Source: Bacillota bacterium
GTDB taxonomy: Bacteria; Bacillota_E; Sulfobacillia; Sulfobacillales; Sulfobacillaceae
Direction of reading: 5' to 3'
DNA: 6,976 nucleotides
NCBI GenBank assembly: GCA_021802225.1
Contig: JAKAAS010000086.1
Span: forward strand, 1 to 6,976
A model generated the notes under the pieces. It did no database searches and had not been told where the DNA came from. It saw only the letters and a program-made list of their open reading frames with translations. The position numbers and the translations under genes are program-made. Shown here in pieces: positions 6,182 to 6,976 of the stretch (positions are counted from its first letter, which is position 1; every line of letters starts with the position of its first letter).

Positions 6182-6498
6182 TCAACGCCGCGGTTTTCCG
6201 GTTTTTGGCTAGGCTGCTATACAAACCCCAAGCGTAGTCATCCGGTAAGATCCCTCTACCGTCTCTCTCCATTTCTGACAGTTCTTCTCGCCTTCCCGAA
6301 AGAGGCTGCTTAATATCCACCCTGTGCGAAATCATCCAGAAATGCCCAACGCCAGTGTTCCCCAGTCCCTACACTGTGATACCACCGCATTGACAGGCAA
6401 GACACAAACTTGCCTGAGAATGTTTGGCAAGAGACGGCCGCCCGCAGGCCGTGACGCGCTCCCCACTCAGTTCACGGCGACATTGATCTCACACTCAG
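6182..6498. other. Intergenic region with two perfect short hairpins, no gene
   Basis: No supported coding frame. It contains CAGGCAAG-ACACAAA-CTTGCCTG (6394-6416, 8-bp stem) and ACGGCC-GCCCGCA-GGCCGT (6434-6452, 6-bp stem), both with seven-base loops and 17 bases apart. Neither is followed by a T-tract. Short frames on both strands lack SDs and look like chance. Confidence 0.45.
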
Positions 6499-6644
6499 GC
6501 ATCCCCAGACAAGTCAGGTGAGATGATCCCGGTGGAGGATATGAGGCGAATCTCGCTGCCGCGACGCGCTCTAATAGCATCAACTACCCACAAATTGCGA
6601 GAACTTCCAGCTGGTTGCCTGCTACCTGACTTATCTGGGGATGC
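6499..6644 (-). mobile_element. MITE-like element, copy 2 (146 bp, inverted)
   Basis: Near-perfect 21-bp terminal inverted repeats: the left end (6499-6519) and right end (6624-6644) differ at one position. Read on the minus strand it begins GCATCCCCAGATAAGTCAGG, identical to copy 1. Its interior is 41 bases longer than in copy 1 (about 6562-6602 lacks a counterpart). Similarity stops sharply at the terminal repeats, which supports these boundaries. It encodes no transposase. No obvious target-site duplication flanks it (CACTCAG on the left, GTGTCTC on the right). Confidence 0.65.
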
Positions 6645-6827
6645 GTGTCTCCAGTTCCCACTGGCAATTGTCCGTTACAGCCATCTTTATTCCCGCTATC
6701 CATGTGTCACGCACCGCCCAGATGAGAACCCGCCCACACGACTTAGAAAAGTCTAGTCCCGACCCTTATGGACCTGACCGTCATATCCCGCGGCCGGCAC
6801 GCGGATTGACAATTTCGAAGGGGCCCA
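6645..6827. other. Intergenic region, nothing recognised
   Basis: No gene, repeat or convincing regulatory site. A TTGACA is present near 6806 but has no -10 at usable spacing. Confidence 0.4.
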
Positions 6828-6856
6828 TTGCATCTTCCGATTTCGTCACGTATAAT
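6828..6856 (+). promoter_or_regulatory. Predicted promoter for a gene beyond the right edge
   Basis: TTGCAT (6828-6833) and a perfect TATAAT (6851-6856) are separated by 17 bases; transcription would start near 6863. The window ends in AAAAGGGG (6969-6976), which could be the beginning of an SD, so a start codon may lie within a few bases of the edge. Confidence 0.45.
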
Positions 6857-6876
6857 AACCAAAGACTAATATTTCG

Positions 6877-6890
6877 CGACATATATGTCG
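6877..6890. promoter_or_regulatory. 14-bp perfect palindrome, operator candidate
   Basis: CGACATATATGTCG equals its reverse complement and sits about 15-28 bases downstream of the predicted transcription start. That is a typical place for a repressor operator acting as a roadblock or overlapping the initiation region. The regulator is not in the window. Confidence 0.4.
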
Positions 6891-6976
6891 TGTAACACGT
6901 TGCATAACACAGTCTCAGGCGTCGCCATAATTTCGGGGCGTGGTGCCTTGAACAGTCAGCAAACAAGCAAAAGGGG

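Noticed and set aside
6084..6335. Minus-strand 83-codon ORF over the transporter 3' end
   Set aside because: It runs through the terminator hairpin, overlaps the transporter, and has no SD or recognisable product.
1..6976. tRNA, rRNA or CRISPR array
   Set aside because: No tRNA T-arm with a matching cloverleaf, no rRNA-like stretch and no regularly spaced direct repeats were seen.

Overview
This 6,976-base bacterial window holds four genes I can support. They are a partial ilvD (dihydroxy-acid dehydratase, minus strand), a psiE-family membrane protein (plus), a DUF6671-type zinc-ribbon protein (minus) and a 12-TM major facilitator transporter (plus). Strong Shine-Dalgarno sequences (GGGAGG, AGGAGGTGA, AGGAGG), a TTG start and sigma70/SigA-type promoters suggest a Gram-positive host of moderate GC. 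An acidophilic Bacillota such as Sulfobacillus is a guess, not a demonstration.

Layout. Positions 1-1039 are the N-terminal 346 codons of ilvD, which runs off the left edge. A consensus-like promoter at 1537-1565 implies an approximately 490-nt leader rich in inverted repeats, typical of a regulated amino-acid gene, but I cannot assign it to a known riboswitch or T-box class. Positions 1566-1996 are AT-rich, then repeat-containing, and carry a plausible psiE promoter and two in-frame starts, each with its own strong SD. psiE (2000-2416) and the DUF6671 gene (2839-3711) converge on a GC-rich gap that holds a 13-bp perfect hairpin. The DUF6671 gene has its own promoter at 3857-3885.

Positions 3886-4898 hold no convincing gene. 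They contain small hairpins, a 105-bp palindrome-ended element, a promoter and an operator-like inverted repeat ahead of the transporter (4899-6128). The transporter ends in a 16-bp-stem terminator. A second, 146-bp, inverted copy of the palindrome-ended element lies at 6499-6644. The two copies therefore flank the transporter like a small composite, MITE-type unit. The right edge carries a promoter with a perfect TATAAT and a 14-bp perfect palindrome just downstream, presumably serving a gene that starts beyond the window.

The genes do not form one pathway or operon. Each appears to be transcribed separately, with long intergenic regions holding regulatory and mobile-element-like sequence. 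The points most worth following up are the paired inverted elements around the transporter, the long unassigned ilvD leader, and the right-edge promoter with its palindrome.
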